From Atrina japonica (taxonomy: Eukaryota; Mollusca; Bivalvia; Pterioida; Pinnidae): a stretch of DNA of 64,000 bases. A program made the position numbers and the translations under genes. Of this stretch, positions 26,826 to 57,344 are shown piece by piece. Each line of letters starts with the position of its first letter. The first letter of the stretch is position 1. The notes under the pieces are model-generated. The model was not told where the DNA came from, searched no databases, and was given only the letters and a program-made list of their open reading frames with translations. Location: contig BROG01000129.1 of NCBI GenBank assembly GCA_030159075.1, forward strand, positions 1,306,801-1,370,800, read 5' to 3'.

Positions 26826-27995
26826 CTGATCTGTCTTTTATATGACTGGTTATTTAAGATCATGTTTTCACTTTCTGATTTGCCATGGGTTATTTGAGAT
26901 CATGTTTTTACTTTCTGATTTGCCATGGGTTATTTGAAATCATGTTTTACTCTCTGATTTGCCAAGGGTCACATGTTTTCATGTTTTACTTTCTTATTTG
27001 TCATGAGTTATTTGATACCATGTATTCATTTTCCGATTTGCCATGGATTATTTGATGTAATTTTTTTACATTCTGATTTGCCATAGATCATTTACTATCT
27101 TTCCGATTTGCCGATCTGTCTTTTATATGACTGGTTATTTAAGATCATGTTTTCACTTTCTGATTTGCCATGGGTTATTTGAAATCATGTTTTTACTTTC
27201 TGATTTGCCATGGGTTATTTGAAATCATGTTTTCACTTTCTGATTTGCCATGGGTTATTTGAAATCATGTTTTACTCTCTGATTTGCCAAGGGTTACATG
27301 TTATCATGTTTTTACTGTCTCATTTACCATGGGTTTATTTGATATCATGATTTTACTTTCTGATATACCATGGGTTATTTGATATCATGATTTTACTTTA
27401 TGATATAACATAGGTTAATTGATATCATGACTGATATGCCATTGGTTTTTTGATATCATGATTTTACTTTCTGATATGCCATAGGTTATTTGATATGATA
27501 ATTTTACTTTCTAATATGCCATGGGTTATTTGATATCATGCTTTGACTTTCTGATTTGTCACGGGTTATTTGATATCATGTTTTTACTTTCTGATTTGCC
27601 ATGGGTTATTTGAGATCATGATTTTTCTTTCGATATGCCATGGGTTATTTAATATCATGATTTTACTTTCTGATATTCCATGGGATTTTTGACATCCTGA
27701 TTTTATTTTCTGATATACCATGGCTTATTTGATATCATGATTATTCTTTCTGATTTGTCATTGGTTATTTGATATCATTTATTTTACTTTCTCATTTACC
27801 ATGGGTTATTTGATATCATGATTTTACTTTCTGATATACCATGGGTTACGGTAATTCATATCATGATCTTTCTTTCTGATTTACCAGGATTTTATCTACT
27901 ATGAAGTACATGTATCCACTTATTTATCATTATGATTTTACTTTCTGATTTACCATTAATTATTTGATATAATATTTTCACTTTTTAATTACCAG
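26826..27995. repeat. 41-bp minisatellite
   Basis: About 27 degenerate copies of a 41-bp unit such as TTACTTTCTGATTTGCCATG + GGTTATTTGATATCATGATTT. The left part shows a larger duplicated unit (the phrase CTGTCTTTTATATGACTGGT occurs at about 26831 and 27117). Intergenic. Confidence 0.95.
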
Positions 27996-28904
27996 GGCTT
28001 ATCAACTATTATTTTATACTTAATTGTTACTTTATTATTTATATCATTTTTATTATTACTTCTTATCTATCTTTTTTGTATAAGCCCTGATAAACCAAAT
28101 AATAGTTCCATTAGATGTGAGGACGCTCCCTGTTCATAATAACTGATATTAAAGTTATCTCAAATTCAAAGTGCATTGTTCTCTTGTTACACAGATTGGA
28201 ATTTTATGGAGAATGAATTATATTAATTATTAAACTATTTCAACAAAATTTAGATACATGTACATTAAACTATGAAGACGACTGATCTTCTTGATAACAA
28301 ATGAATGTTTGTGCGCACGCGTGTGTGTGCGTGTGTTTGCCGTACATGCTAATCTGTAAGCAAATATGCTAAATAAAGTGTACCTTGTTAATTGATTGTA
28401 CATCCCATACCAGTCATTTTGGTAAAATTTAACAGAACAAAACCGATTCCCCGAAGAGGAACAAAGATTGTCATCATGTTTAACTAACTCAGCTTGAGCA
28501 ATTCATTTTCAGTAAATGGTCTTGATAAATGTTCAATCTCCGTAATTAATTAAAAAGTAATGAATGAACAAATGAATGACTCTTACTTTACAAAACTTTT
28601 TGATATCAGTTTGGTGTCCATTAGGGAAAATCGCCAAAAGTATGTTTTACCCTAAAGCTGTATATGTTGAATGTACGTCGTTATCTGGTGAGTCCTGGGA
28701 GAACATCCATATCTCATGCCAATGTTGTTTATTGTTTATATACAATGGAGCTTAAAAGTCCGAGACTTGAGAATAGTAGTGCAATTATTAATGTAACATT
28801 TCATAAATGAAGACAAAGAAAACCTTTTATGAAATGCGTTGGCGATGTTTAGCCGTGATTAACTAATGGTAATGAATATGTTGTGAGATTGTCTGTCACA
28901 AAGT

Positions 28905-29228
28905 ACATATTGATGTCTGTACCGGTAGTTTATCTATAATTACAAATATTCTACCTACTCACGTCTGAGATATTATCATCTTCGTGTTATATGGATTGAT
29001 ATACAACAACTACGTATTGATATCTGTACCGACAGTTTATCTATAATTACAAATATTGTACCTACTTACGTCCGAGATATTATCATCTTCGTGTTATATG
29101 GATTGATATACAACAACTACGTATTGATGTCTGTACCGGCATGGGTTTATCTATAATTACAAATATTTTACCTACTCACGTCTGAGATATTATCATCTTC
29201 GTGTTATATGGATTAATATACTACAACG
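28905..29228. repeat. 107-bp tandem repeat, three copies
   Basis: Units beginning TATTGATGTCTGTACCGG start at 28908, 29015 and 29122, a period of exactly 107 bp, with few differences. Confidence 0.92.
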
Positions 29229-29662
29229 AATAATCTTTAAAATTAATCACTAATATTTACACAGATACTGCGTACAGTTTATGACCAACCAACAGTCCGT
29301 AATAACTTTGAACGTCTACAATACTGTGATGTTTTCGCACACCATTGACGGACTTTTCTCCTATTTTGTTATATACCTATGCATATTCCGAGTTGGGATA
29401 CTGTTGATGTCACAGAGTGTGACCCGACCTTCTGGATCACTACTCGGTGGTTTTCTTAATCTACTCTCTGAAACTGATGACGCACTACATAGTACACAAA
29501 TATATATTTTTTTCTTGTCGGGACTATTTTTCCCATAAATTCCTGCAATGTTTTGTCAAATAAACGAACAATGTATAATTGATTCAGCGTCGATTTGACT
29601 CTTCGGATCAAGTTACTGTTACGATGATATATATTAACTAGTTTCCGCTATCACTGTCTCGC

Positions 29663-29955
29663 GAGCCGGCCTGGCTCAGTCGGTATCGCGGTCGACGCTT
29701 GATCGTGAGGTCGTGAGTTCGAGTCCAGCCGGCGACAGGTTGGTTTCCTGTTTTTGTTTTTTTTGTTTTGGATGAGACAGTAAAAATCGAGGTCCCGTGT
29801 CGCAGTAGGTGTCGGCACGATAAAGAACCCTCACTGCTGAATGGCCGTACGTGCCGAGCATAAGAGAAATTTCAAGCCCTTCACCGGCATTTGGTGACGT
29901 CTCCATATCAGTGAAAAATTCTTATGTGGGACGTTAAACAACAATTAACAATCTT
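29663..29955 (+). mobile_element. tRNA-derived SINE with Deu-like tail
   Basis: The 5' part is tRNA-like: GCCGGCCTGGCTCAGTCGG carries a polymerase III A box (29672-29683) and GAGTTCGAGTCC (29715-29726) a B box. It is followed by a non-tRNA body. The 3' end reads TCAGTGAAAAATTCTTATGT then GGGACGTTAAACAACAATTAAC, homologous to the tail at 39118-39186 and to the Deu-type SINE tails known from bivalves (class assignment from memory, not a search). It is not a functional tRNA: the acceptor and stem geometry are incomplete. The 76-codon minus frame across it is spurious. Confidence 0.8.
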
Positions 29956-31469
29956 TGTCTCGCTTGAGAGTAAGACGCTAAAGCGAGACATTTTGTGTCA
30001 TACCGTCATGTATACAAATCACAGTCGGTAGTTTCGATAGAGAATTTTTCAATTGCAAACTGCTATTCATACAATATTAACTTAAGAACTATATATAATA
30101 AATCGCAAGTTATAGCTTCAAGATGATTAACTTACGTCATTGTAAATTCGTAACCCCGTCTTTTATATCATTAGATCTTTTAAAGGGATTCTAATCCGCC
30201 AATTAATGAAGAATACTCAATCTTTTATATAACAAGAATTTTTTGGAATTATAAAGTGTCGTCTGAAGCCCAACATGAAATTCTCACGTCAATATTGCCA
30301 TTTTGTTGAAATCAATCCTGTACGGAAACGCCAAAACCGCCTTCAAAATCCCGTTATTCTAGCAAATATTGACCAATGTTTGCCACTATGGAAATCATCC
30401 GAGATCTTGTAGATACAAAGGAACACAAAATATTGTTGACACCCGCTGGGGAAACTCGAGAACTCATTGATTTATTATTTTATTGTTGTATTACATTCCG
30501 CCCGGATTTTTCACTTATATGAAGATGTATCGGTGTCACCAACATTAGGCGAAGTGGCAAACATTTTCGCCTGCGTTGGACTGACGTCAATGCAAAGAGG
30601 GTTCTTTAACATGCCATGGCTACAGCCAATATAGCCATTTTTCACTTGGTCCTATTGGCTGATTGCCATTAGATTATTTTTCGGTATATAATTGTTTTGG
30701 TTGTGTTTGGTGCACTACCCTCTTCTTCATCTTACCTCACCTATCCTCTTCGTGCCTATTGACACATCAAGCCCTGATGCAGTATCTACACTTGCTGGAT
30801 ATTTGTAACTGTCTTAGCTACATTCGAACTTCCCCATCCAAAGTTTTACTTTCTCTTTCAACTGTTCGTCAAGTTGTCTTTGGTCTTCCTAATATTCTCC
30901 TTCATACTGGCTGCCACATTAGTGTTGTCTGGTAGATCCTGATGTTATCAATTCTTACTTCATGACCAACCAAATCTGTCGTCTCATTTTATTGTTGCAT
31001 TTACCTGTGAAGTATATTTATGTTATCTGTGTGAGAGGCACATGAACTTCAACATAATTAAAAGTTTATGAGTTTACTAAATTCCGTAAGTTCAAAAGAT
31101 ATCTATTTTATAGGCAATGATAACCATCCTGAAATATAAAATTAAGACATTTAGTCCAAAGACAATAAACAGACAATCTGAATGGTTATCATAAATAAAC
31201 AAATTTCAAACTTCATAGAAAAATACAATTCATATTATATATCATTATTTGTTTACATTCATAAAAAACTGGCATATATGATATTTAATGTATGCCACTA
31301 TGAATATAAAATAATGTTTAAACATATACCTCTATATAAATCATCAAAGTGCATAAACACAAATACAGTGTATATAAATTTACAATAAAGTTTACTTAGG
31401 CAATCATACTGGCATTACATCGAAAATATCGTTACACCAAAATTTGACGAAAGACAACTTCTTCTTTCA

Positions 31470-32190
31470 TGAAAAAATGTTGGTCATTTATAAAACGTAA
31501 AACAACCGACTACTGTGGGATAACATCACTAAAACAGAGAGTGGGAAACTTATAACAGACATAAAGCAGAAATCAGCTGCTCTTAACATGCAGTTTCAAT
31601 CTGTCTTTCCAATTCTAAATACATTCACCGCAACTTATTTCAGTCAGTACATGCAAGAGAAAACACTTATCCAATCATGCCAGACATAAAAATATATCTC
31701 CAAACTCTTTCTGAACTTAAACCCAACTAAGGCAAGTGGACCAGATGGGTTGGAACCACGTCTCCTGTAAAAAGCTGGCTTCTGAAATATCACCTATCCT
31801 ATGCCTTATATTTCAGAAGTCATTAGACACTGGCGCGGAGCCCATCGATTGGCGAACTGCACACTTCTCCCCAATTTACAAAACGGGGTCGGTCTAAATA
31901 CAATCCAGAGAATTGTAGACCCATTTCCTGAGCTTGCATATGTTGCAAAATTATGAAAGATGATGTAGTGAGCGCCTTGGTGACACACGCAGACAATTTA
32001 ACATCTTTTATCCCCTTTAACATGATTTTCGTAAATCTAGATCATATGAATTTTAGAGCCTAGAATTTATAGATGATGTCACCAAAAAATACTGAAAGTT
32101 CAAAATAGACAGATATGCTTGTAATGGATTTCTCAAAAGCATTTGACAAAGTGTTGATCTGCAATTAGCCAAATCCCCAAAATAAGTCCT
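31470..32190 (+). pseudogene. Decayed LINE reverse transcriptase (jockey-like)
   Basis: Across shifting + frames one reads FIKKRKTDYCGITSLK-like, LITDIKQKSAALNMQFQSVF, LNPTKASGPDGLEPRLL and NPENCRPIS blocks, then a GFRKSRS-like block. K-A-x-G-P-D-G and N-x-R-P-I-S are landmark motifs of non-LTR reverse transcriptases and their order is correct. Frameshifts and stops show that the copy is dead. The clade (jockey-like) is inference from the motif spelling. Confidence 0.75.
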
Positions 32191-32619
32191 TTCCGGAATT
32201 TTCGATAATTGCGGTATACTGCATTTCAGTTTACTACCGATTTAGACCGTACAATATCCGAGGCGGATGGCACCATCGTTTTCTCAATGCAGCCATTGTC
32301 TAACCGGAAGTAAGAATTCCTATATTAACCGTTTTTCTGTATCAATCTGTTTTTCTGTATTAGCTCTGTAATAATGCCTTGTTCTCAGACACACGGAATG
32401 GTATTAAATGGACAATGTCCAGTGTGTTTTAAGCCATTGGTAAATAAATACGTGTATAAAAACAATATTTTCATACACAGAAATAAATTCAATATAAATC
32501 TGAAACAAAATTCCAATCTACATGTCTATATCTGCATCAGCTAAACTTTTGATGATCTTTCTATTCATCTTACTTGCAGAATATTACGAAAGCATCCATT
32601 CTGAAATATCTCTAGCCTC

Positions 32620-35100
32620 TTCTTGTCACCCTCTGCCATCTTCCATCTCTTGCAACAATACAATTATACAGGTATTACCAAATAGTTGAACAATCTGAAT
32701 TTGGCTCTGATGCAAAAGATGAATGTATTTCTAAACTTTCTAACCGATGAAAGTGTGCTCTTTCCTTTCCTGTTATGTCTTCATCGCTTCCCCCTTTTGT
32801 TGGCATAACTCCCCCAATATACATGAATGATTCCACGTCTTCTATAGTGTCCTCTCCTAGTCTTTCGTCTCGGTTGGTATTGAGTTTAATCACTTTGGTC
32901 TTCTTGGCATTAATATTTAAGCCCACCTTGTACGCCTGCTCTCTTAATAGATCTGTCTTTCATTGCATATCTTGAAATCTTGACATGTTAAGTTACAAGC
33001 AAAATCCAAGTCCCCTAATTTGGATGTAAAATCCCACCTGGTTCCAGCTGGGTTTTTTTTCTGGTGTATGTCTTCATCACCCAGTCTATCACCATCCTAT
33101 AAGTCCATAAATCACACATCCTTGCTTTACACCATTCTGATCCCTGTTCATCTTCCAGTAGTGTACATTCTGAGTCTGAATAGAGTAATTTATCCTTTAT
33201 TCTTGTTTTCAATTTCTGTGGAATTCCATATGTTCGCACAATCTTCCAAAGGCTATCTCTATGCACAGAGTTATATCCTTTTTCGATTTTTTTTTAAATC
33301 TGCGAAGTTAACATACAGAGGGGCATTCTATTCAACAATATATGCTGTCCCTAAGTGTGAACAGTTGTTATGTTGTTCCTCGTCTTTTCCTAAAGCCTGC
33401 ATGTTCCTCCCGGAGCTTGGTGACAACTCCATTTCTAATTCTTCAAACTACTATTTTGCCCAAATCTTTGCTGAGAGAGACAGTAAGGTTACCTCTCTGC
33501 GTAACTGTCACATAGTGCGATCTCCTTCCATTTCTATTCAACTATTATTCCCTTGTTCCAATTAACTGGCACCTTCACATTCTTCCAAATTGCACTAAAT
33601 AACTTCTACGGGTACTTTTTTGCTGTTGCTGGATCTGCTTTTATGAGTTCTGTTATAATTCCATCTCTCCTATGCCTGATCTGCCGTTCTTGAAACTCTT
33701 AAAAGTGTGGTGATACATCTCTTTCTGCGTGATAGGGCGTGTTACAATCTCCTCCACTATGTGTCCGTCTGATATAGTTTACTTGTTCTGGTCTGTTTGG
33801 AATCTCTTGGATATGTACCTTCCTTCTTTATCTGTGCTCATCATCACCAGTCAATAATTCCCCCATTGTCCTTCAACACAAGTAATGCCCTCCTTTTCTC
33901 GCCGATCGAGGTTCTGGTAACTTCATACACTGTATTGATCCTGCAACTATCAGCTGCTCTTTCTGTCTCATAATTCACGCTTTCACTTAATTTTCATCTT
34001 TTCGCATATTCCTCTTCACCCCCTTATCTTTCCTCACTATGTTGTGCTTTCAGTATGTTTATATTCTGTTCCGACTTTACTCGTACATTTCACTTCATCA
34101 TTTCTTTCTCATCGACAACTTTCCAAGACACCTTATTTACCCATGGCTCTAGAAATTGGAATCTATTCTTCAGCTTCAGACTGAAAGCCTTCCTTGTCTC
34201 TACTTTCCTTATCTTGACTGTTTCACACTTTCCTCTAACATACTCACAGTTTGCTTGTCTTTCATTAGTATTATTTGGAATTTACATCACTTGCAGCATC
34301 TGTCCCTCTCGTTGATTTTGTGTTCAACATAATTGTCATGTGCTGTTTGGATATAAGTATGTGGTCACTTTGGTTTTCTGTATTCCCATTTGTGTGTGTC
34401 CATGTAAGTTTGTGGGTGTTCTTATACGAGAATAAAATTCCTATGACTATCAGCTTATTCAGTTCACGGAAATTGAGAAGTAATTCATCGTTCTCGTTTC
34501 TAGGTCCTAAATCATGTAGGCCTACTCCCGTTATGCATTCATATCCTCTTTTATCTTGGTCTACCTTTGCATTCATATCTCCCATTACAACAATTATGTC
34601 ATGGTTTGGTATATTTTCCATTATTGACTGCAACTGTTCCCAGAATCTTTCTTTCGTCTCATCATGTACACCGTTTGTAGGTGCATATACTTCCAGGAAG
34701 CTCATTTTCATCCTGAAGATTTATACGTTGGCATCTGTGATTTTTATATTTTACCGTACTGTCATTGTAAAGAATCTTGCCCACACAATTATTTCATGTT
34801 TTTGGTTTCCATTCCATTTCGTGAGTGCTTTCTTTGCTTTCCTTAATAACATCACGTCCATTCCTTTCTGATGCATTCCACCCTCTCTTCATGAGTATAT
34901 TACCACTTCTCCACTTTGGTGCACTATTTTCCCACTTGATGGCCATTTGGCTTCGCTTAAATCTGGTATTAGAATAATGTATCTCCCCCTTTCTCTGTCG
35001 ATATGTGCTTCTTTACTTGCTATAAATATTGTACTGATATTCCATCTTCCAAAGTACATCTTTCCCTTTGGTGTGCCATTGAACGTCCTTCAGACTTCGG
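32620..35100 (-). pseudogene. Decayed LINE with endonuclease and RT
   Basis: Minus-strand non-LTR element, 5' end near 35100. An N-terminal apurinic endonuclease-like part reads across about 35090-34271, including WNISTIF, AKWPSSGKIVHQSGEVVIYS, LEVYAPTNG and DIIVVMGDMNAKV (catalytic-type GD-N). The RT part includes LWKIVRTYGIPQKL and SEWCKARMCDLW near 33015-33266. The RT C-terminus GLNINAKKTKVIKLNT and ESFMYIGGVMPTKGGSDEDI lies at 32675-32926. Several frameshifts and a missing central region make it inactive. It resembles RTE- or 'craniofacial development protein 2-like' LINE copies common in animals; the exact clade is uncertain. It faces the + strand LINE remnant at 31470. Confidence 0.85.
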
Positions 35101-35542
35101 TCCGCCGGCGTCAAGGAAATCGAGAAGTGATGAATTTGATTGTAATGAAAACAAAATTAAATAGGCTACCAAATTAGACCTACTTACATAACAGATGTTT
35201 AAATATCATAGAAATAATGGATTCCTACAGGCAATATTGTTAACGGTACATATATATTTGATGAACATGAAATAGACATTGCAAAGTGAACGTTTGTTTA
35301 ATGTAATTAAATACGAGACATTAAGTAGATGTAATTGATATGAAATGCAAATATTCCTTTACATTTGGCATGATTTAAAAATCTAATAACATTGTATGTA
35401 AAGTCAATTGATCCTTTAAATCCAACAAATAAGCAATAAAACTTTATGTAATGACAGCATGCAACCCTAATTATAGAATGTAAAGCAGTGACCTATTACT
35501 CATTTATGATATACATGTACGTATTTTTCGGTAACTTTTGAA

Positions 35543-35677
35543 GTTACTGCAAAATAATGACATTGGTTATAGCAAAGTTACTGCAAAATAATGACATTGG
35601 TTATAGCAAAGTTACTGCAAAATAATGACATTGGTTATAGCAAAGTTACTGCAAAATAATGACATTGGTTATAGCAA
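35543..35677. repeat. 34-bp tandem repeat, four copies
   Basis: Four nearly identical 34-bp units (GTTACTGCAAAATAATGACA + TTGGTTATAGCAAA) starting at 35543, 35577, 35611 and 35645. Confidence 0.95.
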
Positions 35678-35699
35678 TAGTAAAGTGATATCTTAATGG

Positions 35700-36366
35700 T
35701 ATAGAAGGGATGGAGCGAGTGAGCCTATATATTTGACCACCCAATGATATAATATCAGCGATATATATATGTACAAATTACTCAAAACACGTGTGTTTCT
35801 ATTTTAGGAATCACGTGTTATTGTTTACTAATGTAACAAAGTGAAAGTTATTACACGTAGGTTCTGTTTCTAGATTTTATTTAAAATCTCCACATACACA
35901 CACATGGTTAATCTAAAATAAAGACAACATTACAATAAATACAATGAACATTGACATAATGTACATTAAACAAGGACAAACATATAGAATTAAGTTTGAA
36001 GACATTAAGATTATTAAAACAAAATGATATGATACTAGATTTCATCAATGAAATATTACAAATAGATAAATATTTATTGTAACGTGTAATATATAGCATG
36101 AACTTATTTAATGAGTTACTTTACCATCTCATTTTAGAACAATATGAGAAAGACAAAATTAAATAGTAACAATAAAAGTACAATACTAAACATAATTACC
36201 TTAAGCAGTGCAAACCAAGACCAGTAACTCGTTCTGCTAATCTTGTCGCCGATATAAATTGCATATATTTAAGCAAGGTATTTATTCACAAAATAAAAAG
36301 GAGGGAAAGGATATCATTTTTATTTATGACTATCTTCAGATGACGTATGTTTACCAACTTTTCATG

Positions 36367-36405
<39 letters not shown>

Positions 36406-37701
36406 GTAACAGGGTATCTCTCTTATTCGTCTATACAAATAAATAAGTCAGAGTTGCCTGTCGGGTTCGGAGCATTTTATTCACATAATTGTAGAAATTG
36501 TCACAGTTGTTGTTTTGACTCTAAAAATAAATAAAACAATACTAAGTATTTTTCATATACATGTAAATAAATCATTATCAAAGGAAGGTCACTATATAAA
36601 ATCTTAATATCATGTACATCAATGACATTAATATAAATATATATATATATATATATAAACTATACTAATTTACAGATTTAGCTCCCTTTATTTAACTGTA
36701 CAGTTATTTTGAGACAATATGTAAAGTATATTTATAACTAGACAGCTATAAAATTTCAAAGAATTTAATATTATACATTTATCATATATTATAAATATTG
36801 AAAGCATATATAAGTTTATAATAAATATTTAATACCTATTTGTGCTCAGTTTTTTAAATTTCAACTCAAATAAGAACAGAGTCCTTCTTTTGTAGGTTCT
36901 TTGAGTTATACTCAAAGGTACAATACTTGTAAAAATAGTTCTGTTAATCTCAGGGTCAACACAGGCTCTGTTCTATTTATCAGTAACATGTTTGCTATAA
37001 AACAGATGTAAATTTTGCTTCAGCAAAAAGCTCACATGTTAATATAAAAAGTTATAAAAAGTACATACATGTAAATTTTGTCTAGATGTTGTGATAATTT
37101 ACATATACATGTACCAAAGTCTATAAGTAACATAACTCAATATAATTTACAACTGTAAGTAATAATTATTACTACTATGTATAGGCTTATAAAAATATAA
37201 TATTCTAAAACAGTTTAATATCCTATCTCCTTCTTTAAGCTTATGAAGTGGTTAACAGTTTATATTTTCAGGTTTATAAAACAGTGCATTATTGTTAGTA
37301 AGTAAAAAAGTAACTTACAGTTCATGTCATATGTCATAACTCAATTCTTGTTGACTTTCAAGAAGAGAGGTGCCTAGTCAAAGAATTACACTAAGGAATC
37401 AACAACTTTAGTTTCTTGTTGACGGGAAAAGTCAAAGAATTACACAAAGACCAATAAATAAAATAAATAAATTTAATTAATCAAGGAGGTGACCAATAGG
37501 CTAGGGAATTCCCTTAACACTGTAGTTATAAATAGATTATTGATTTATTAGAAATAGATATGTATGTACACATGCAGTATATACATTAAATGTTGTGGAT
37601 ACATGTAAATGACAAATTATAAAGACAATAGGTTGTTTTTTTATGTTTTATTTCTTCAATTTATAATATTTTCTAATAAATCAATTTTATGTTCACTATC
37701 A

Positions 37702-37741
<40 letters not shown>

Positions 37742-38700
37742 TATCTATTTATTTATTTATTTATTTTAGGTTGTGGTTTAAACATTAAAAAATTTATATT
37801 AAAATATAGAAAGGCTGATCTCGTAATCGGTAAATACATGTACTATGTATAATCATGGAAATTATTAAACGACTACATACATACACGTATGACATGCTAT
37901 TCCTAAATTCACACTAGTGTTTTAGATTTTATTGAAAATATTTTACGTTCGGTTGAATTTACGAATAAGAACATAAAAAGCTATATTTATCACTGATAAT
38001 ATATATACTAATTATTAATAAATAAAACTGATGACGTTATAGCTGGTTATAGTAGAATACCACAAACACCAGAGGTCCACGACTTACAATTTCTGTCCCG
38101 ATTATTTTTTTCTTTTGTTACATTTTTTAAAGAAAGTTAATTATTATTAATTTTCCACCTATAATAGTAATATCAAGTTTTACGCAGTTTTAGCTGACTT
38201 TAGGGGCACACACGTATATTTTTTTTTTAGATACATAGATCTATATAAATCTAGATCTAGTCGATTAATGCTTTACGACATGTTTTCTGGGGTTGACTTA
38301 AAAAAACGAAATCCTAACATCTGATAAGATATAAGTTGGGAGGGCAGAAATAAACATATGGCTAGAACTGAGTTCAAGTTACAACGACAGTGTTTATGTT
38401 CCGGTATGAGTGATTTCCAGTTCTTTCTAGGGTTTTCTTGTTCTAAAATTAGATGTCATTTTCAAGGAGGCGTATCAAAAGTGTATTTGTCTCGTATGAA
38501 ATGAAAGCTAGGCTTTACAGATATGATTTCAATTTAGTCATTTTTATAAATAATTTGAGTAATAGAAAAGATTGAAAAATAAAAATATCGGCTATAATTT
38601 ACGGTGACACATTGTCATCAGACATTCATTTGGTCATCTTTAAACATTTTGATACCGTATGTGGTTGATTTCAAAACGAGACAACAGGACGTGACGAAAT
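35700..38700. other. AT-rich intergenic DNA upstream of the ZFAND2-type gene
   Basis: No exon recognised. It contains (ATT)n tracts at about 36370-36406 and 37704-37767, the latter with TTTA repeats. The last 100 bases before 38801 hold the presumed 5' UTR and promoter; no clear TATA box is seen. Confidence 0.5.
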
Positions 38701-38800
38701 AGTGCCAAATAAATTTCCGATTCTGAAAAGTGCTCAATCATTTGAAGTGAAAACGTCAACAGCGAATAAGACAGTTATTACGAGAATTGTATGTAAGAAA

Positions 38801-55569
<16,769 letters not shown>

Positions 55570-56423
55570 CACCTTGTGGAAACTTAGAACATTTTCATAT
55601 TTAATTTTTAATTTATCAATTCAAGCATACATACAATGTGCTGTAAATTTTATGTTAATTGTTATATATTATAATACTATTATCTTTAATGTTATAAAGA
55701 CTGACCAATCCTGCATACCTCCGAAAAAAGAGACTCATACATATGTATCTGGTGTAGGATTTAAAACATTAAATATTGATATGCTGAATGAAATGATGAT
55801 AAAAATATCAACAAAATCATTAAATTTAAGAGCATTTCGTCTTCCATTTGGAATAAGTTAATTGAAGTGATACTATGTAACTAAGTGACATGTAATTTCA
55901 GAGTTGTACATTTAGGGCAGTTTAGGTTTTCACTGTTATATATTCTTATTTAATGGTCATCACAGAACCTAACAAATATAGAATGTATCGATTTTAACTA
56001 TGAACTATATCCTAGTCAAAAGTTATAAACTCGCTGTAAAAAAGTTATTCCAAGTGCTGTAACTGTGAAACTTATATCATTTATCTTAGCCCTGGGTACC
56101 ACCATGAGCAGTATGGCTAGTTATTATTAATATAAGCAGGTGGGTACCCAGTTACTTACACAAGGCATTGAATATTTTCAAAATTCTGTACAGTGGCAAT
56201 ACTGAAATCTTACCTAACACCAAAACACATGCATCCAAATTTGTTTCAAACAGTCTACTTAAGATGGCTACAAAGTATATTTTTACAGTGGTGACTGGTG
56301 CAGTGTTTTAGTATTATATGTACCAAGATGAGGTTTTATTGTAAACATACTTCATATTTGGTATCCATCTTTTGGCTGATAAAACAAAGAGATACTTATG
56401 CCACTGAACTTTTTTTATTTGTC

Positions 56424-56429
56424 AATAAA
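56424..56429 (+). terminator. Possible poly(A) signal of the ZFAND2-type gene
   Basis: AATAAA, followed by a T-rich stretch, about 855 bp after the stop codon at 55567-55569. It would imply a 3' UTR of about 0.9 kb. Confidence 0.4.
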
Positions 56430-56536
56430 ATTCTTTTTAATTATTATACATGTCAAATTATTCATATATTTTAATGTATTAATACTATTATACATGTATG
56501 ATATTACACTGTTAAATTTCTGTTAAACATTTGTCA

Positions 56537-56724
56537 ATGGCTGAATCAAGTTTGATGTTTATCTTAATTACAATCTTACAAAATAGTCAGCGATCTGTTG
56601 CACAAAATGACGAGTGTACCCAGTTAACCAACTATGAGCATTCTGAATCTAGATATCGGGCAATGAAAATACACATTTGTCCACTTTGTCATAATAATTG
56701 CCACAGCGCACTAAAAACGTCCAG
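56537..56724 (+). CDS. Candidate first exon of a small secreted protein
   Basis: ATG at 56537 opens a frame with a signal-peptide-like start (MAESSLMFILITILQN...SVAQ) and then four cysteines (ECTQL..., ICPLCHNNC). It ends at a potential donor AG|gtaaaa. A phase-compatible possible second exon is 57725-57800 (RLPQSLMKSF...GIT|gtatgt). I found no convincing continuation, and no family is recognised. It could be chance. Confidence 0.2.
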
Positions 56725-57344
56725 GTAAAATATATGGAAAATACTTCCAGTCATTCATTAATCAATCAGAACACAAAAGTATGGTGAGCCATAAATATCA
56801 TAAAGTAAATGCAACAATAATAGGCAAACTAGAAATGTGGTGAAAGCCTTATCTAAAATGTTTACTGAATTTTAATTTGTATATTTTCAAATAATAATGA
56901 TAATATATTTGCTTTCAGATTGTCTTCTTATTGGTGGTCCTTTTATTAGTAATCTCCCTTGTCTGTGATATGTAACTATGATAGTCTATTGTATGTAGGA
57001 ATATGAAGGAGTGGAAATTTTATCAGCATTCATAAATATTGTTTTGTGTTCATTATGTAAAAGTACTGATTATTTTATTTCTGATTCTGGACACATTTTG
57101 TGATGAATAACATTTTTCTGATTGCATGCCCTTGAAATTTTACTGTACGCCATATTTGACGTTAGTTTTACAATATGTGAGAAACTTTTCTTTTACCCCT
57201 CATATGGTTGATTTTTTTGCCACATATCCAACACTTTATTGTTTGTGTCAAACTGCATATTTTTGTTTTGACCCTACCATAATGATAAATGTATATAGGG
57301 CCAAATAAGAAAAAATATATCTGGTTCTTAGACAATCACTTACT

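Noticed and set aside
29281..29538. 85-codon plus-strand frame after the 107-bp repeats
   Set aside because: No family resemblance, no splice context, and no conserved motif visible.
29663..29735. Possible functional tRNA gene
   Set aside because: A and B boxes are present but cloverleaf stems are not convincing and a SINE body with a Deu-like tail follows directly.
33020..33565. 181- and 198-codon plus-strand frames at 33020-33565 and 34275-34871
   Set aside because: Antisense shadows of the minus-strand LINE, whose minus-strand translation shows endonuclease and RT motifs.
34703..34756. Resemblance of CATCCTGAAGATTTATACG to the retroelement tail (GACATCCTAAAGATTTATAC)
   Set aside because: It lies inside the LINE endonuclease region and is probably a chance match; no further tail sequence flanks it.
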